A stretch of DNA of 64,000 nucleotides from Rothia aerolata. GTDB taxonomy: Bacteria; Actinomycetota; Actinomycetes; Actinomycetales; Micrococcaceae. Position 1 is the stretch's first letter, and each line of letters starts with the position of its first letter. The notes beneath the pieces are model-generated. The model made no database searches and was not told the DNA's origin. It saw only the letters and a program-made list of their open reading frames with translations. Positions 9,709 through 19,046 of the stretch are shown here, one piece after another. The DNA lies in assembly GCF_014635585.1 (NCBI RefSeq), contig NZ_BMDC01000001.1:372001-436000 (forward strand). The letters are read 5' to 3'. The translations under genes and the position numbers were made by a program.

Positions 9709-11013
9709 TTAGTGGACTTTGGGGGTGGCAAGCTGACCGTCTAGCACCGTGGGGTGCCCGCCCAGGAAGGTGGCAACCACGGCACCGGGAACCTCAAGGT
9801 CGCGGTAGGGGTTATTCTTGCCCTTGGTTGCCTGTTCCTCGGGCTTAATAGTCCGCTTCGCCGCAGGGTCAACCAGCACGATATTGGCCGGTTCGCCCAC
9901 CTCGAGGGGGCGGCCCTGGTTCTCTGCCAAACCAATTTCGGCGGGCTTGCTGCTCATGATTCGAGCAACATCTGCCCAGGAAATCATGTCGGTGTCTACC
10001 AGGGTCTTCTGAATAATCGACAGCGCCTGTTCCAGGCCGGTCATGCCGTTGGCCGCGCAGTCCCACTCGCAGTCCTTGGATTCAACGGGGTGGGGTGCGT
10101 GGTCGGTGCCGATGATGTCAATGGTTCCATCGGCTACCGCCTGGCGCAGAGCCATCACGTCTTCTTCGGTGCGTAGCGGGGGGTTGACCTTGTAGACCGG
10201 GTCGTAGGTGCGCACCAGCTCGTCGGTCAGCAGCAGGTGGTGCGGGGTTGCCTCGGCTGTCACCTGAATGCCCCTCTGCTTAGCCCAGCGCACAATCTCA
10301 ACCGAGCCCTTGGTGGAGAGGTGGCAGATATGCAGGCGGGAGCCCACGTGCTCTGCCAGCAGAACGTCGCGGGCGATGATGGATTCTTCGGCAACTGCCG
10401 GCCAGCCTGCCAGCCCCAGTTCTGCGGAAACCTTACCCTCGTTCATCTGGGCACCCTCGGTCAGACGGGGCTCCTGGGCGTGCTGGGCAATCACCCCGTT
10501 GAAGGTTTTGACGTACTCAAGGGCCCGGCGCATCAGCGCAGGATCCCACACGCACATGCCGTCGTCCGAGAAAACCCGCACCTGGGCGCGGGAGGAGGCC
10601 ATGGCGCCAATTTCTGAAAGGCGCTCCCCTTTCAGGCCAACGGTGACGGCGCCGATCGGCTGCACCTGCACCCAGCCGGAGTTCTGCCCCAGCTGAAAGA
10701 CCTGCTCCACCACACCGGCGGTATCTGCCACCGGGTTGGAGTTGGCCATGGCAAAAACAGCGGTGTAACCGCCCAGGGCAGCAGCCCGGCTACCTGTCTC
10801 AACGGTTTCGGCATCTTCGAGGCCGGGTTCGCGCAGGTGGGTGTGCAAATCGACCAGGCCCGGCAGGGCAATCAAACCCGTCGCACCAATGACGGTCGCC
10901 CCGGCGGCGTCCAAGTCCTCACCAACACCGGTGATCTTGCCATCCTCAACCAACAGGTCTGCGGTGTGCTCCCCCAAAATCGAGGCATTCTGAATGAGAT
11001 ATTTTTCAGTCAT
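9709..11013 (-). CDS. pyrC: dihydroorotase
   Basis: Cyclises carbamoyl aspartate to dihydroorotate. The 434-residue sequence is the class I, PyrC/AllB-like amidohydrolase type: DLHTHLREPG (metal-binding His-x-His) near 56-65, further His ligands in IAQHAQEPRL and HICHLS, and the metal Asp in GTDHAPHP. The ATG at 11013 lies 24 nt after pyrB. Third gene of the pyr operon. Confidence 0.97.
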   Translation of the reverse strand: MTEKYLIQNASILGEHTADLLVEDGKITGVGEDLDAAGATVIGATGLIALPGLVDLHTHLREPGLEDAETVETGSRAAALGGYTAVFAMANSNPVADTAGVVEQVFQLGQNSGWVQVQPIGAVTVGLKGERLSEIGAMASSRAQVRVFSDDGMCVWDPALMRRALEYVKTFNGVIAQHAQEPRLTEGAQMNEGKVSAELGLAGWPAVAEESIIARDVLLAEHVGSRLHICHLSTKGSVEIVRWAKQRGIQVTAEATPHHLLLTDELVRTYDPVYKVNPPLRTEEDVMALRQAVADGTIDIIGTDHAPHPVESKDCEWDCAANGMTGLEQALSIIQKTLVDTDMISWADVARIMSSKPAEIGLAENQGRPLEVGEPANIVLVDPAAKRTIKPEEQATKGKNNPYRDLEVPGAVVATFLGGHPTVLDGQLATPKVH

Positions 11014-11037
11014 GGTTGTTCTCTTTCGGTGTTGGCT

Positions 11038-12018
11038 CTAGTGCGAGTAAAAGTCGTCAGCGCTTCCGCCGGTCATGAGCAGGTAGAGCACCGCCATGCG
11101 CACGGAGACACCGTTATTGACCTGGCGGAGTACCCAGGAGCGGTCAGAGTCAGCGGCAACAGCCGAGATTTCTAGGCCTCTGTTCATAGGACCGGGGTGG
11201 AGAATGGCGGTCTCGTGATCTGCGGAGTCAAGCTGGGCGAAACGCTCGGGGGTGAGGCCCCAGAGACGCGTGTATTCCTCGCCCGAGGGGAAGAAGGCCG
11301 CCTGCATGCGCTCCTTCTGAATTCGCAGTAGCATCACGGCGTCGGGCTCGGTTTTGAGAGCTTCGTCCAGGCTATAGAAAACCCGGCAGGGCCAGTCATC
11401 AATGTCTACCGGCAACAGGGTGGGCGGAGCCACGAAGATAACCTCTGCTCCCAGGGTGGTGAGCAGCCAGAGGTTAGACCGGGCCACCCGCGAGTGCAAA
11501 ATATCGCCCACGATTGCCACACGCATACCTTCGAGGGCGGCACCGCGGGTTTCGATGCCCCGAGACTGCTCCTGGAACTGGCGCAGGGTCATGGCATCGA
11601 GCAGGGCCTGGGTGGGGTGGGCGTGAGTGCCGTCACCGGCATTGAGAATCGGGGCGTCAATCCAGCCCGCCTCGGCCAGGCGCTGCGGTGCGCCCGAGGC
11701 TGAATGGCGAACCACAATGGCATCGGCATTGATAGCCGCTAGGGTCTGGGCAGTATCTTTGAGGGATTCGCCCTTGGAGACCGAGGATCCTTTTGCCGCA
11801 AAATTAATGACGTCGGCGGAGAGGCGCTTCTCTGCGGTCTCGAAAGAAAGCCGGGTTCGGGTTGAGTCTTCAAAAAAGAGGTTGACCACCGTGCGGCCCT
11901 GCAGGGCGGGAAGTTTCTTGACTTCTCGCAGGCCCACCTGCCGCATATAGTCAGCGGTATCGAGAATATTAATGGCTTCTTCGCGGGTGAGGTCGCGAGT
12001 ATCGAGTAGGTGCTTCAC
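11038..12018 (-). CDS. pyrB: aspartate carbamoyltransferase catalytic subunit
   Basis: Joins carbamoyl phosphate and aspartate to carbamoyl aspartate. The 326 residues show the carbamoyl phosphate motif [12 protein letters not shown] near 50-61, [12 protein letters not shown], and [10 protein letters not shown] near the C-terminus. No pyrI regulatory subunit gene is present, as expected in Gram-positive bacteria. It starts only 4 nt after the pyrR stop, so it is probably translationally coupled to pyrR. Confidence 0.97.
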   Translation of the reverse strand: MKHLLDTRDLTREEAINILDTADYMRQVGLREVKKLPALQGRTVVNLFFEDSTRTRLSFETAEKRLSADVINFAAKGSSVSKGESLKDTAQTLAAINADAIVVRHSASGAPQRLAEAGWIDAPILNAGDGTHAHPTQALLDAMTLRQFQEQSRGIETRGAALEGMRVAIVGDILHSRVARSNLWLLTTLGAEVIFVAPPTLLPVDIDDWPCRVFYSLDEALKTEPDAVMLLRIQKERMQAAFFPSGEEYTRLWGLTPERFAQLDSADHETAILHPGPMNRGLEISAVAADSDRSWVLRQVNNGVSVRMAVLYLLMTGGSADDFYSH

Positions 12019-12022
12019 CGTT

Positions 12023-12592
12023 TTAGTCTCCCGCCTTTGAAATAATCTCTACCCGGTCTTCGCTACCGTCAAGAGCGCTCAGATAGACCTTAACCTTCTC
12101 ATCGGAAGAGGTCGGTAGATTTTTACCCACGTGATCAGCCCGAATAGGAAGCTGGCGGTGGCCCCGGTCAACGAGTACAGCCAGGCGAACCAGGGCGGGG
12201 CGGCCGTAATCGTTGAGAGCATCCAAAGCTGCCCGAATGGTGCGGCCTGAGAAGAGAACATCGTCTACCAACACCACGGTTTTAGAGTCAATACCGCTGG
12301 GAGGTAGCTTGGTGGGTTGCGGGGAACGCCCGGGAATAGAACGCAAATCATCGCGGTACATGGTGATATCCAACTGCCCCAGACAGTCGGCAACTGAAAA
12401 AGAAGAATCGGTCTGAGCAATCTTTTCTGCCAAACGCTCAGCCAGGGGAACTCCCTTACGGGGAATACCCATCAGAACAAGGTTTTCGGCGCCCTTGTTA
12501 CCTTCTAGAATCTCGTGCGCAACTCGAGTCAGCGCACGGTCGATGTCGGCTACAGACAGAATGGTGCGGGTGTGCACCGTTGAATCTGACAT
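12023..12592 (-). CDS. pyrR: PyrR, pyrimidine operon RNA-binding regulator / uracil phosphoribosyltransferase
   Basis: Senses UMP and UTP, binds a conserved RNA loop in pyr leaders and represses the operon; it also has uracil phosphoribosyltransferase activity. The 189 residues contain the PRPP-binding loop [18 protein letters not shown] at about 106-123 and the PyrR-typical region [13 protein letters not shown] near 71-83. The ATG at 12592 has a very strong ribosome site (GGAAGGAGG) that directly follows a match to the PyrR-binding RNA motif. This points to translational autoregulation. First gene of the pyr operon. Confidence 0.96.
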   Translation of the reverse strand: MSDSTVHTRTILSVADIDRALTRVAHEILEGNKGAENLVLMGIPRKGVPLAERLAEKIAQTDSSFSVADCLGQLDITMYRDDLRSIPGRSPQPTKLPPSGIDSKTVVLVDDVLFSGRTIRAALDALNDYGRPALVRLAVLVDRGHRQLPIRADHVGKNLPTSSDEKVKVYLSALDGSEDRVEIISKAGD

Positions 12593-12602
12593 GTGCCGGC
12601 CT

Positions 12603-12630
12603 CCTTCCCCGCCTCACAGGACGGACTTAA
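12603..12630 (-). promoter_or_regulatory. PyrR-binding RNA motif overlapping the pyrR ribosome site
   Basis: In the transcript strand the leader reads GTCCTGTGAGGCGGGGAAGG, close to the known PyrR-binding loop consensus (UCCNGNGAGGC). It ends inside the GGAAGGAGG Shine-Dalgarno of pyrR. No separate terminator lies between the motif and the start codon. This suggests PyrR represses by covering the ribosome site, as proposed for mycobacterial pyr operons, rather than by Bacillus-type attenuation. Confidence 0.75.
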
Positions 12631-12697
12631 AGGTTGCTTGCTTCTCAATAATTTATCATGCCCACCGACCCAAGATGGTCAGATTACTTAAAACAAA

Positions 12698-12725
12698 CAG
12701 AGGCAACACAAAAGTGTTGCCTCTG
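12698..12725 (-). terminator. nusB terminator
   Basis: Perfect 12-bp stem CAGAGGCAACAC / GTGTTGCCTCTG with a 4-nt loop, followed on the minus strand by TTTGTTTT. It lies 16 nt after the nusB stop and isolates the pyr promoter from nusB transcription. The pyr promoter must lie between 12632 and 12697; CTGACC near 12680 and TGATAA near 12656 are possible boxes, not convincing ones. Confidence 0.85.
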
Positions 12726-12741
12726 CAAGAATCAACCTGTT

Positions 12742-13152
12742 TTATGCCAGCAGGGTGGTCTTCACCTGACGCAGACGGTCGAGAAGACCGTTCACGAACT
12801 TGGGTGAATCGTCGGTGGAGAGCAGCTTCACCAGACCGGTAGCCTCTGAAATTGCTACCGGGTCGGGAACGTCGTCATTGAAGAGAAGTTCCCAGGCACC
12901 CAGTCGAAGCACCACGCGGTCTACACTGGGCATGCGGTCCATAGTCCAGCCCTGTGAGTAGGTTTCAATGTACTCGCGGATTTCTTCGTCATGATCACGC
13001 ACACCGCGCACCATCGCCTCGGAATAGGGCGAGATTTGAGCCGAGGTGTACATCCGACGCCGCACGAGCACATCCATGATGTCGTCGTTTCTCTGCTCCG
13101 CCTCAAAGAGAACCTCAAGAGCTCTCAGGCGGGCTTTAGTGCGTGAATTCAC
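12742..13152 (-). CDS. nusB: transcription antitermination factor NusB
   Basis: Binds boxA RNA with NusE (S10) and promotes read-through of rRNA operons. The 136 residues are all helical in type, with an RNA-binding N-terminus (SRTKARLRALEVLFEAEQRN) and the conserved WTMDRMPSVDRVVLRLGAWELLF, DVPDPVAISEATGLVK and PKFVNGLLDRL segments. It lies 12 nt after efp, the usual efp-nusB pair, and ends at a strong terminator. Confidence 0.96.
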   Translation of the reverse strand: MNSRTKARLRALEVLFEAEQRNDDIMDVLVRRRMYTSAQISPYSEAMVRGVRDHDEEIREYIETYSQGWTMDRMPSVDRVVLRLGAWELLFNDDVPDPVAISEATGLVKLLSTDDSPKFVNGLLDRLRQVKTTLLA

Positions 13153-13164
13153 TGTGTCCTAAAC

Positions 13165-13728
13165 TTAGTCGTTAACGCGGCCCAGGTAATCACCGGTGCG
13201 GGTGTCAACCTTCACCTTGGTGCCCTGCTCCAGGAAGAGGGGTACCTGAATCTGAGCGCCGGTTTCCAGGGTTGCGGGCTTGGTTCCGCCGGTGGAGCGG
13301 TCGCCCTGCAGGCCGGGCTCGGTGTAGGTGATTTCCAGAACCACGGATGCGGGCAGTTCAATGTAGAGGGGCTCACCCTCGTGCATTGCAATGGTTGCGA
13401 CCTGGGATTCCAGCATGTAGTTGGCTGCATCGCCCACTACCAGTTCGGGAACGTTAATCTGATCGTAGGTCTTGGTATCCATGAACACGAAGGAATCGCC
13501 GTCCTGGTACAGGTACTGGTAGTCAGAGCGGTCAACGGTCGCGGTCTCAATCTTAGCGCCGGCGTTGAAGGTGCGGTCTACAACCTTGCCAGAACGCACG
13601 TTGCGCAGCTTGGTGCGAACGAAAGCGCCACCCTTACCGGGCTTGACGTGCTGGAACTCAATGGTAGACCAGAGCTGGCCGTCAATCTTGAGTACGGTAC
13701 CGTTCTTGATGTCGTTGGTAGTTGCCAA
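13165..13728 (-). CDS. efp: translation elongation factor P
   Basis: Enters the ribosomal E site and rescues ribosomes stalled on proline runs. I choose the TTG at 13728 as start: GGAGAG lies just upstream, and it gives 187 residues beginning [20 protein letters not shown], the standard family N-terminus; the frame is open 10 codons further without similarity. The KOW-like domain carries [15 protein letters not shown] with the loop lysine that is modified in some bacteria, and the OB domains end [18 protein letters not shown]. No EpmA-type modification gene is in the window. Confidence 0.96.
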   Translation of the reverse strand: MATTNDIKNGTVLKIDGQLWSTIEFQHVKPGKGGAFVRTKLRNVRSGKVVDRTFNAGAKIETATVDRSDYQYLYQDGDSFVFMDTKTYDQINVPELVVGDAANYMLESQVATIAMHEGEPLYIELPASVVLEITYTEPGLQGDRSTGGTKPATLETGAQIQVPLFLEQGTKVKVDTRTGDYLGRVND

Positions 13729-13750
13729 CCGACTCTCCTTCTTGTGTGGA

Positions 13751-13787
13751 ATTATCAATAATCAAATGATTCATTGGCAATTGTAAC
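13751..13787 (-). promoter_or_regulatory. candidate efp promoter
   Basis: Minus strand TTGCCA (13775-13780), 18 nt, GATAAT (13751-13756) upstream of the efp TTG. An overlapping GTTACAAT (13780-13787) is also seen upstream of the YebC gene and rel. Confidence 0.5.
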
Positions 13788-13829
13788 GTGCCCGCGCCCG
13801 AAAGGGGGTGTCTTTTTACCAATGTCACT

Positions 13830-14924
13830 CTAAGCAGAGATTTCCAGGTAGGTCGTCATCAGGATTGAGTCGTCGGGAACCTCATAGATACGGGGCTTGC
13901 CCAGACGTTCGAGTACCACGAAGCGCAGCTGGTTGCCGCGGGTTTTCTTGTCCCGGCGCATGGCTTCGAGAAGTTTCTGCCACTGGTCTGCCCGGTAGGT
14001 GGTGGGTAGACCCACTGACTCGCAGATTTTCCGGGTGCGGTCTACAGTGGCCTCATCGAGGTAGCCCGCCGCCAGCGAGAGCTCTGCCGCATACACCATG
14101 CCTACAGCAACCGCTGCCCCGTGCCGCCACTGGTAGCGTTCGGCCCGCTCAATGGCGTGACCCAGGGTGTGGCCGTAGTTGAGGAATTCCCGCCTGCCGG
14201 ATTCCCGTAGGTCGGCAGAGACAATCTCGGCTTTGACGGCGATAGAGCGCTCGATCAGTTCGCGAATTACCGCTGACTGGGAGTCACGCAGTTTTTCGGG
14301 GTTGGCCTCCATGATGTCCAGAATCTCTGGGTCGGCAATGAAGCCGCACTTGATAACCTCTGCCAGGCCGGTGAGCAATTCGTTTTCGGGAAGGGTGCGC
14401 AGGGTGCCGATTTCACAGAGGACGGCGGCGGGAGGGTAGAAGGTTCCGACCAGGTTTTTGCCCTCGGCGGTGTTGATCGCGGTTTTGCCGCCCACGGCTG
14501 CATCCACCATACCCAGCAGGGTGGTGGGAATGTGAACCACCTTCACCCCGCGCAGCCAGGTGGAGGCGACAAAACCCGCCAGGTCGGTGACGGCGCCACC
14601 GCCCACCGAAATAATGGCGTCGGTGCGGGTGAAGTCGTTCTGGCCCAGCACCTGCCAGCAGAAACCTGCAACCTGTAGGTGCTTGCCCTCTTCGGCATCG
14701 GGAATCTCCGCGCTGAAAGACTCATAGCCTGCCTTACGCAGGTCTTCCATCACCAGCTCGCCGGTAGAGCGCAGAGCCCGGGGATGAATCACCAGGATTC
14801 GCTGGGTCTGGGCGCCCAGAATCCCCGGCAACTTTCCCAGCAGGTTGTGCCCCACCAGAACGTCATAGTTCTCGCTGGGTTGCTTGCCGGTTACCTTAAG
14901 CGTAGTGATCTCCTGATCGGTCAC
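13830..14924 (-). CDS. aroB: 3-dehydroquinate synthase
   Basis: Second step of the shikimate pathway; NAD-dependent conversion of DAHP to 3-dehydroquinate. The 364 residues include SVGGGAVTDLAGFVASTWLR near 110 (NAD binding), PTTLLGMVDAAVGGKTAIN, and the metal-binding histidines in NYGHTLGHAIE and WRHGAAVAVGM. Its GTG start overlaps the aroK stop (GTGA, 4 nt), so the two are coupled. Third gene of aroC-aroK-aroB. Confidence 0.97.
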   Translation of the reverse strand: MTDQEITTLKVTGKQPSENYDVLVGHNLLGKLPGILGAQTQRILVIHPRALRSTGELVMEDLRKAGYESFSAEIPDAEEGKHLQVAGFCWQVLGQNDFTRTDAIISVGGGAVTDLAGFVASTWLRGVKVVHIPTTLLGMVDAAVGGKTAINTAEGKNLVGTFYPPAAVLCEIGTLRTLPENELLTGLAEVIKCGFIADPEILDIMEANPEKLRDSQSAVIRELIERSIAVKAEIVSADLRESGRREFLNYGHTLGHAIERAERYQWRHGAAVAVGMVYAAELSLAAGYLDEATVDRTRKICESVGLPTTYRADQWQKLLEAMRRDKKTRGNQLRFVVLERLGKPRIYEVPDDSILMTTYLEISA

Positions 14925-15544
14925 TTACTACTCCTTGTCTTTCGAGAAAGAATGAACTGTTGAATCTCGGCAGTCATCTGTGAAATACCGGGATTTCCTC
15001 GTGCATCCAAGACGTAGCTGGCCAGTTCCTCATACCGGCTGCGCCTGTCATTCATGATTTCTTTCCACCGTTGCACCGGGTTGGGCTGAAGCAGGGGGCG
15101 TGTCTTATTTCCCTCAATGCGCGGCCGCACGGTCTCGGCGTCCACCTGCACGTAAATTACCGTCTCGCCCCGGAGCATCTCGGCGACAGAATCGGTCATG
15201 GGCGCTCCCCCGCCCAGAGAGAAGATACAGTTCCGAAAAGCGGGCGATTCCAGAACCTCCCGAATCACTTCGGTTTCGGCCCTGCGGAAAGCTGCCTCAC
15301 CGTGTTCTCTAAAAAAATCGGGAATTGGCCCAAACTTTTCAACAAAGTAGGTATCGGCATCGATAAATTTGTAGCCGTAGAAACGCGCCAGGTGCGAACC
15401 GATGTAGGATTTGCCCGCAGCCATGGGCCCAATCATGATGATTGGTCTTTGTCTGTCAAGAAAGCCCTCCTGCATTTCCCGAACCTGTTGCGGATCGACA
15501 GAGGCAGAAGGGGTTTCTGAGACTGAAGAGTCGTGTGGGGGCAT
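14921..15544 (-). CDS. aroK: shikimate kinase
   Basis: Phosphorylates shikimate to shikimate 3-phosphate. From the ATG at 15544 it is 207 residues; an in-frame TTG at 15562 lies inside the aroC end and is less likely. After a 33-residue extension come the P-loop GPMAAGKS (39-46), DADTYFVEKFG, FREHGEAAFRRAE and SLGGGAP. The lid arginine lies in RPLLQPNPVQRW. The long N-terminal tail is unusual for AroK, which is normally about 170 residues, and has no recognised domain. Confidence 0.94.
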   Translation of the reverse strand: MPPHDSSVSETPSASVDPQQVREMQEGFLDRQRPIIMIGPMAAGKSYIGSHLARFYGYKFIDADTYFVEKFGPIPDFFREHGEAAFRRAETEVIREVLESPAFRNCIFSLGGGAPMTDSVAEMLRGETVIYVQVDAETVRPRIEGNKTRPLLQPNPVQRWKEIMNDRRSRYEELASYVLDARGNPGISQMTAEIQQFILSRKTRSSK

Positions 15545-15549
15545 AGGGC

Positions 15550-16764
15550 TTATGCGTCCCAACCGCTCACATTAGATTCCCAGTTCAGGGATTCGGGAAT
15601 GTTGGCCAGGTAGGAATCCATGTTGCGGCGGGTCTCAGTAATGGAGTCTCCCCCAAACTTTTCAAGAGCTGCCTCAGCCAGAACCAGGGCCACCATAGCC
15701 TCTGCCACCACGCCGGCTGCCGGCACTGCACAAACGTCTGAGCGCTGGTGGTGGGCCCGGGCTTCTTCACCGGTTGAGGTGTCAACGGTTTTCAGAGCTT
15801 TGGGAACGGTGGCGATGGGCTTCATGGCAGCGCGAACCCGCAGCAGATCACCGATGCTCATACCGCCCTCGATACCGCCGGCGCGGTTAGAGTCGCGGGT
15901 GACCCCGTGCTCCCCGATTGAAATCTCATCGTGGGCGGCGGTACCGGGGCGGGCTGCGGTGAGGAAACCGTCACCAACCTCAACACCCTTGATAGCCTGA
16001 ATACCCATCAGGGCAGCTGCCAGCCGCGCGTCCAGGCGGCGGTCCCAGTGCACAAAAGAACCCAGTCCAGGGGGCATACCGTAGGCCAGAACCTCTACCA
16101 CGCCGCCCAGGGTCTCACCGTTCTTCTTACCCTCGTCAATGGTTGCCACCATTGATTCAGAAGTCTTCGCGTCAAAGCAGCGCACGGGGTCAGCATCGAG
16201 CGTCTCAACATCAGAGGGCTTGGGGCGGGGCGCATCCAGGGGCGCTTCTACACCGGCGATAGCGGTGGTGTGGCTCACCAGCTCAACGCCGAGAGCCTTG
16301 AGAATCTGCGCAGCAACCACGCCCAGGGCGACGCGGGTTGCCGTCTCTCGCGCAGAGGCACGTTCCAGAACCGGCCGGGCTTCGTCGAAGCCGTACTTCT
16401 GCATACCGGTAAAATCTGCGTGACCGGGGCGGGGCCTGGTGAGGGCAGCGTTACGGGCCTTGCCCTCAAGCAGAGCGGGGTCAACGGGGTCTGCACTCAT
16501 GACGTCCTGCCACTTGGGCCACTCGGTGTTGGCAATCTCAATGGCAACGGGGCCGCCCATGGTCTTACCGTGGCGCACACCGCCCAAAAGGCGAACCCGA
16601 TCTTCTTCAAACTTCATCCGCGCGCCGCGGCCGTAACCCAGACGACGGCGGGCAAGAGCAGAGCGCACCATCTCTGAGGTCAATTCTACCCCGGCAGGTA
16701 CACCTTCAATAATTCCAACCAGTGCCTCACCGTGTGATTCACCTGCGGTTAGCCAACGCAACAT
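15550..16764 (-). CDS. aroC: chorismate synthase
   Basis: Last step of the shikimate pathway; converts EPSP to chorismate and needs reduced FMN. The 404 residues begin [17 protein letters not shown] and include [35 protein letters not shown] and the [13 protein letters not shown] flavin region. First gene of the aroC-aroK-aroB cluster. aroE ends 111 nt upstream. No aroA or aroD gene is in the window. Confidence 0.97.
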   Translation of the reverse strand: MLRWLTAGESHGEALVGIIEGVPAGVELTSEMVRSALARRRLGYGRGARMKFEEDRVRLLGGVRHGKTMGGPVAIEIANTEWPKWQDVMSADPVDPALLEGKARNAALTRPRPGHADFTGMQKYGFDEARPVLERASARETATRVALGVVAAQILKALGVELVSHTTAIAGVEAPLDAPRPKPSDVETLDADPVRCFDAKTSESMVATIDEGKKNGETLGGVVEVLAYGMPPGLGSFVHWDRRLDARLAAALMGIQAIKGVEVGDGFLTAARPGTAAHDEISIGEHGVTRDSNRAGGIEGGMSIGDLLRVRAAMKPIATVPKALKTVDTSTGEEARAHHQRSDVCAVPAAGVVAEAMVALVLAEAALEKFGGDSITETRRNMDSYLANIPESLNWESNVSGWDA

Positions 16765-16789
16765 GGATTACTTCCTTTACACCTATGGG

Positions 16790-16808
16790 CGATGTTGAGC
16801 CAACATCG
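16790..16808. repeat. small hairpin in the aroE-aroC gap
   Basis: Perfect 8-bp stem CGATGTTG / CAACATCG with loop AGC, 26 nt upstream of the aroC start. There is no T run, so it is not an obvious terminator; it could lie in the aroC leader. Nearby GCAAGCTTGC is a 10-bp palindrome. Confidence 0.4.
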
Positions 16809-16875
16809 TCAATTACATATAGGTTCGCAAGCTTGCAAGGATAATTCAAATCCTGTGTCACACTGTGTACACCGG

Positions 16876-17835
16876 CTACTGATAGCGCTCGGAAAGCTTA
16901 AGTTGCCGGATAGAAGAGACCGTCTGGGGCAGACGGGTTCGCTCCTCTAGCCCGATGGCAGCGCACATGGAATTAATCATCTGAAGCTCATCGTCCAGCC
17001 GGTCTTCGGGGCTCAGGCCAATAAACAGCTTCACCTGGTCAACCGCCTGGTACATGAGCATGTCTTTGCCCGAAACCACAGAACCTCCCAGCTCTTGCCA
17101 GCGCAGGGCAATGGCTGAAGGCCAGGGGTCATAGGAAACATCCAGCAGGGCTCCATTCAGCGGAGTCTGCATCTGCTCCGCCAAGGGATCTGCTGCACCG
17201 GCAGGCAGCGTGGAGACCGCGGTGGTGTAACCGGCACTGTGAGCCGGGAAAGAATCCAGCGGATAGAAGTTCAAGAGAACGCCGATTCGCTCTGCTACCT
17301 CTTTCACCCGCTGAGCACGGGCTTCGGAGCGAACAAATACGTCAATTGAGCTAGCGCCCAAAACGCGCAGGGCAGCCACCGCCGAGGTGGCGGTGCCTCC
17401 CCCGCCTACAATAGCCGCGCGAATGCTCTGTTGCTCTGAGGCACCCGCCCAATCCAGGGCGTTGACTATCCCCGAGACATCGGTGTTGTGGCCGCAAACT
17501 TTAGGGGCGGCGTCCTGCCCTTGACGCCAATAGACCGTATTGACCACTCCCACCGCCTGCGCAAAGTCGGTCTGCTCGTCCAAAAACTTTTTGACGGCGC
17601 TCTTGAGTGGCATGGTGCAGGAGAAGCCCAGAACATTCCTTTGGCTCTGAGCCATCGCAAACCGCTCGGGCAGCTGGTCTTCAACGGTATCGAGCCGCCG
17701 GTAGCTGATATCCAGGCCAAGAAAGCGGTAGGCGGCGGTGTGCAAATCCGGTGAGAGTGAATGCTCAACCGGGTGGCCCAGCACAAAGGCTTGACCACCC
17801 GATAGTAGAGCCGAGTCGAACTCGAAGTCAGACAT
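16876..17835 (-). CDS. aroE: shikimate dehydrogenase
   Basis: NADPH-dependent reduction of 3-dehydroshikimate to shikimate. From the ATG at 17835 it is 319 residues, somewhat longer than the usual 270-290. The substrate domain has HPVEHSLSPDLH and TMPLKSAV with the catalytic lysine, and GVVNTVYW. GHNTDVSGI holds the Asn-Thr-Asp. The nucleotide motif is VGGGGTATSAVAAL. Its start overlaps the mltG stop by one nucleotide (TAATG), so it follows the ruvX-mltG unit. Confidence 0.95.
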   Translation of the reverse strand: MSDFEFDSALLSGGQAFVLGHPVEHSLSPDLHTAAYRFLGLDISYRRLDTVEDQLPERFAMAQSQRNVLGFSCTMPLKSAVKKFLDEQTDFAQAVGVVNTVYWRQGQDAAPKVCGHNTDVSGIVNALDWAGASEQQSIRAAIVGGGGTATSAVAALRVLGASSIDVFVRSEARAQRVKEVAERIGVLLNFYPLDSFPAHSAGYTTAVSTLPAGAADPLAEQMQTPLNGALLDVSYDPWPSAIALRWQELGGSVVSGKDMLMYQAVDQVKLFIGLSPEDRLDDELQMINSMCAAIGLEERTRLPQTVSSIRQLKLSERYQ

Positions 17836-19046
17836 TAGGAGCACTTACCTTCGTTGTCGCTACACCACTGCTGGTATGCCTCAACGTTCTTCTCGTGTTC
17901 CTCGTAGGTCTCGGCAAACTTGGTTTCGCCGGTATCGAGGTTGACGGTCACCCAGAAGTAGTAGTTGTTGTCATCGGGGTTAGCTGCCGCCCTCACCGCA
18001 TCAATAGCTGGTGAGCCAATGGGGCCTGCGGGCAGACCCTTGTAGTAGAAGGTGTTGTACTTGTTGTCAGGATCGTTCTTATGCTCGGTGGTGAGCTCGT
18101 AGGTTTTCTCTCCCAGGCCGTAGGCCACGGTGGCGTCGGACTGGAGGTAACCGCCGGTTTCACCCTCGGGGTTGTTCATGCGGTTTTCAATAGCGCCCGC
18201 AATGGGAGCGTAGTCAGAGGGAATGCCCTCAAATTCTAGAATCGACGCAACGGTGAGCACGTGGAAGATACGGTCATCACCTTCAACACCTGCATCAGCT
18301 AGATCCTGCTTGGTGCGATCAACCATGGTCTGTACAATCTCGGTTGCAGAAGCATCGGGATCAAAATGGTACTCACCGGGATGCAGCCAGCCCTCTAGGG
18401 TGGGGAACTGAGAGGGAATACCAAACTGCTCAAGATTATCATTGAGCTTGTTGAACTCACCGACCGGAATACCGGTGGTCTTTGAGAGATTGTCGAAGGT
18501 TTCGTTCATACGCAGGGTCTGGTTGACCGCTACATAAATCTGATCTGCCCGATCCAACTGAAGCAGGGTGTTAAGAGCTGCTTCGCTGCTCATCTTCTCC
18601 TGAAGCTGGTAGTCGCCGGGCTGAATAAAGAGATCCTCGCCCATATCGTTATAGGTCTCAACGAAACGGTTAGCATCTGCAATGATTCCACGGTTCTCCA
18701 GGTCAGCGGCAATCTGGTACATCGAGACACCCGAATCCACCGAGTAAGAAACCTCGGTGCCGTTACCGTCGCCGCGGTAATCTTTACGCTTGAACCAGCC
18801 GTACTGGGGAGCCAGCACAGCAACGATAAGCACCAGCGCAACACCGAAGACCAGCATGGCGGTAATCAGGGTATTTCGGCGGCGCTTGTGGATGCGGCGG
18901 CGTTCCTCGTCAGTCAATTCCTCGTGCTCTACCGTTAGGCCGAGAAAGCCCTCTCGCTCATCTTCTTCAGTTGAGCTCAAAAGCATACTGAGGTTTTCGG
19001 GTCCCTCATCACGCTTGGAATGTCTCGAGTTCGTAAAATCGCTCAC
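17835..19046 (-). CDS. mltG: endolytic murein transglycosylase
   Basis: Membrane-anchored lytic transglycosylase that cuts nascent glycan strands and sets their length. 403 residues: an acidic cytoplasmic region (1-58), one membrane helix (60-79), then the YceG-like extracellular domain with the LysM-like part (SYSVDSGVSMYQIAADLENRG) and the catalytic domain. VLTVASILEFEG contains the catalytic glutamate (Glu271), followed by IAGAIENRM and GLPAGPIGSPA, all family signatures. The GTG start overlaps the ruvX stop by 4 nt. Confidence 0.95.
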   Translation of the reverse strand: MSDFTNSRHSKRDEGPENLSMLLSSTEEDEREGFLGLTVEHEELTDEERRRIHKRRRNTLITAMLVFGVALVLIVAVLAPQYGWFKRKDYRGDGNGTEVSYSVDSGVSMYQIAADLENRGIIADANRFVETYNDMGEDLFIQPGDYQLQEKMSSEAALNTLLQLDRADQIYVAVNQTLRMNETFDNLSKTTGIPVGEFNKLNDNLEQFGIPSQFPTLEGWLHPGEYHFDPDASATEIVQTMVDRTKQDLADAGVEGDDRIFHVLTVASILEFEGIPSDYAPIAGAIENRMNNPEGETGGYLQSDATVAYGLGEKTYELTTEHKNDPDNKYNTFYYKGLPAGPIGSPAIDAVRAAANPDDNNYYFWVTVNLDTGETKFAETYEEHEKNVEAYQQWCSDNEGKCS

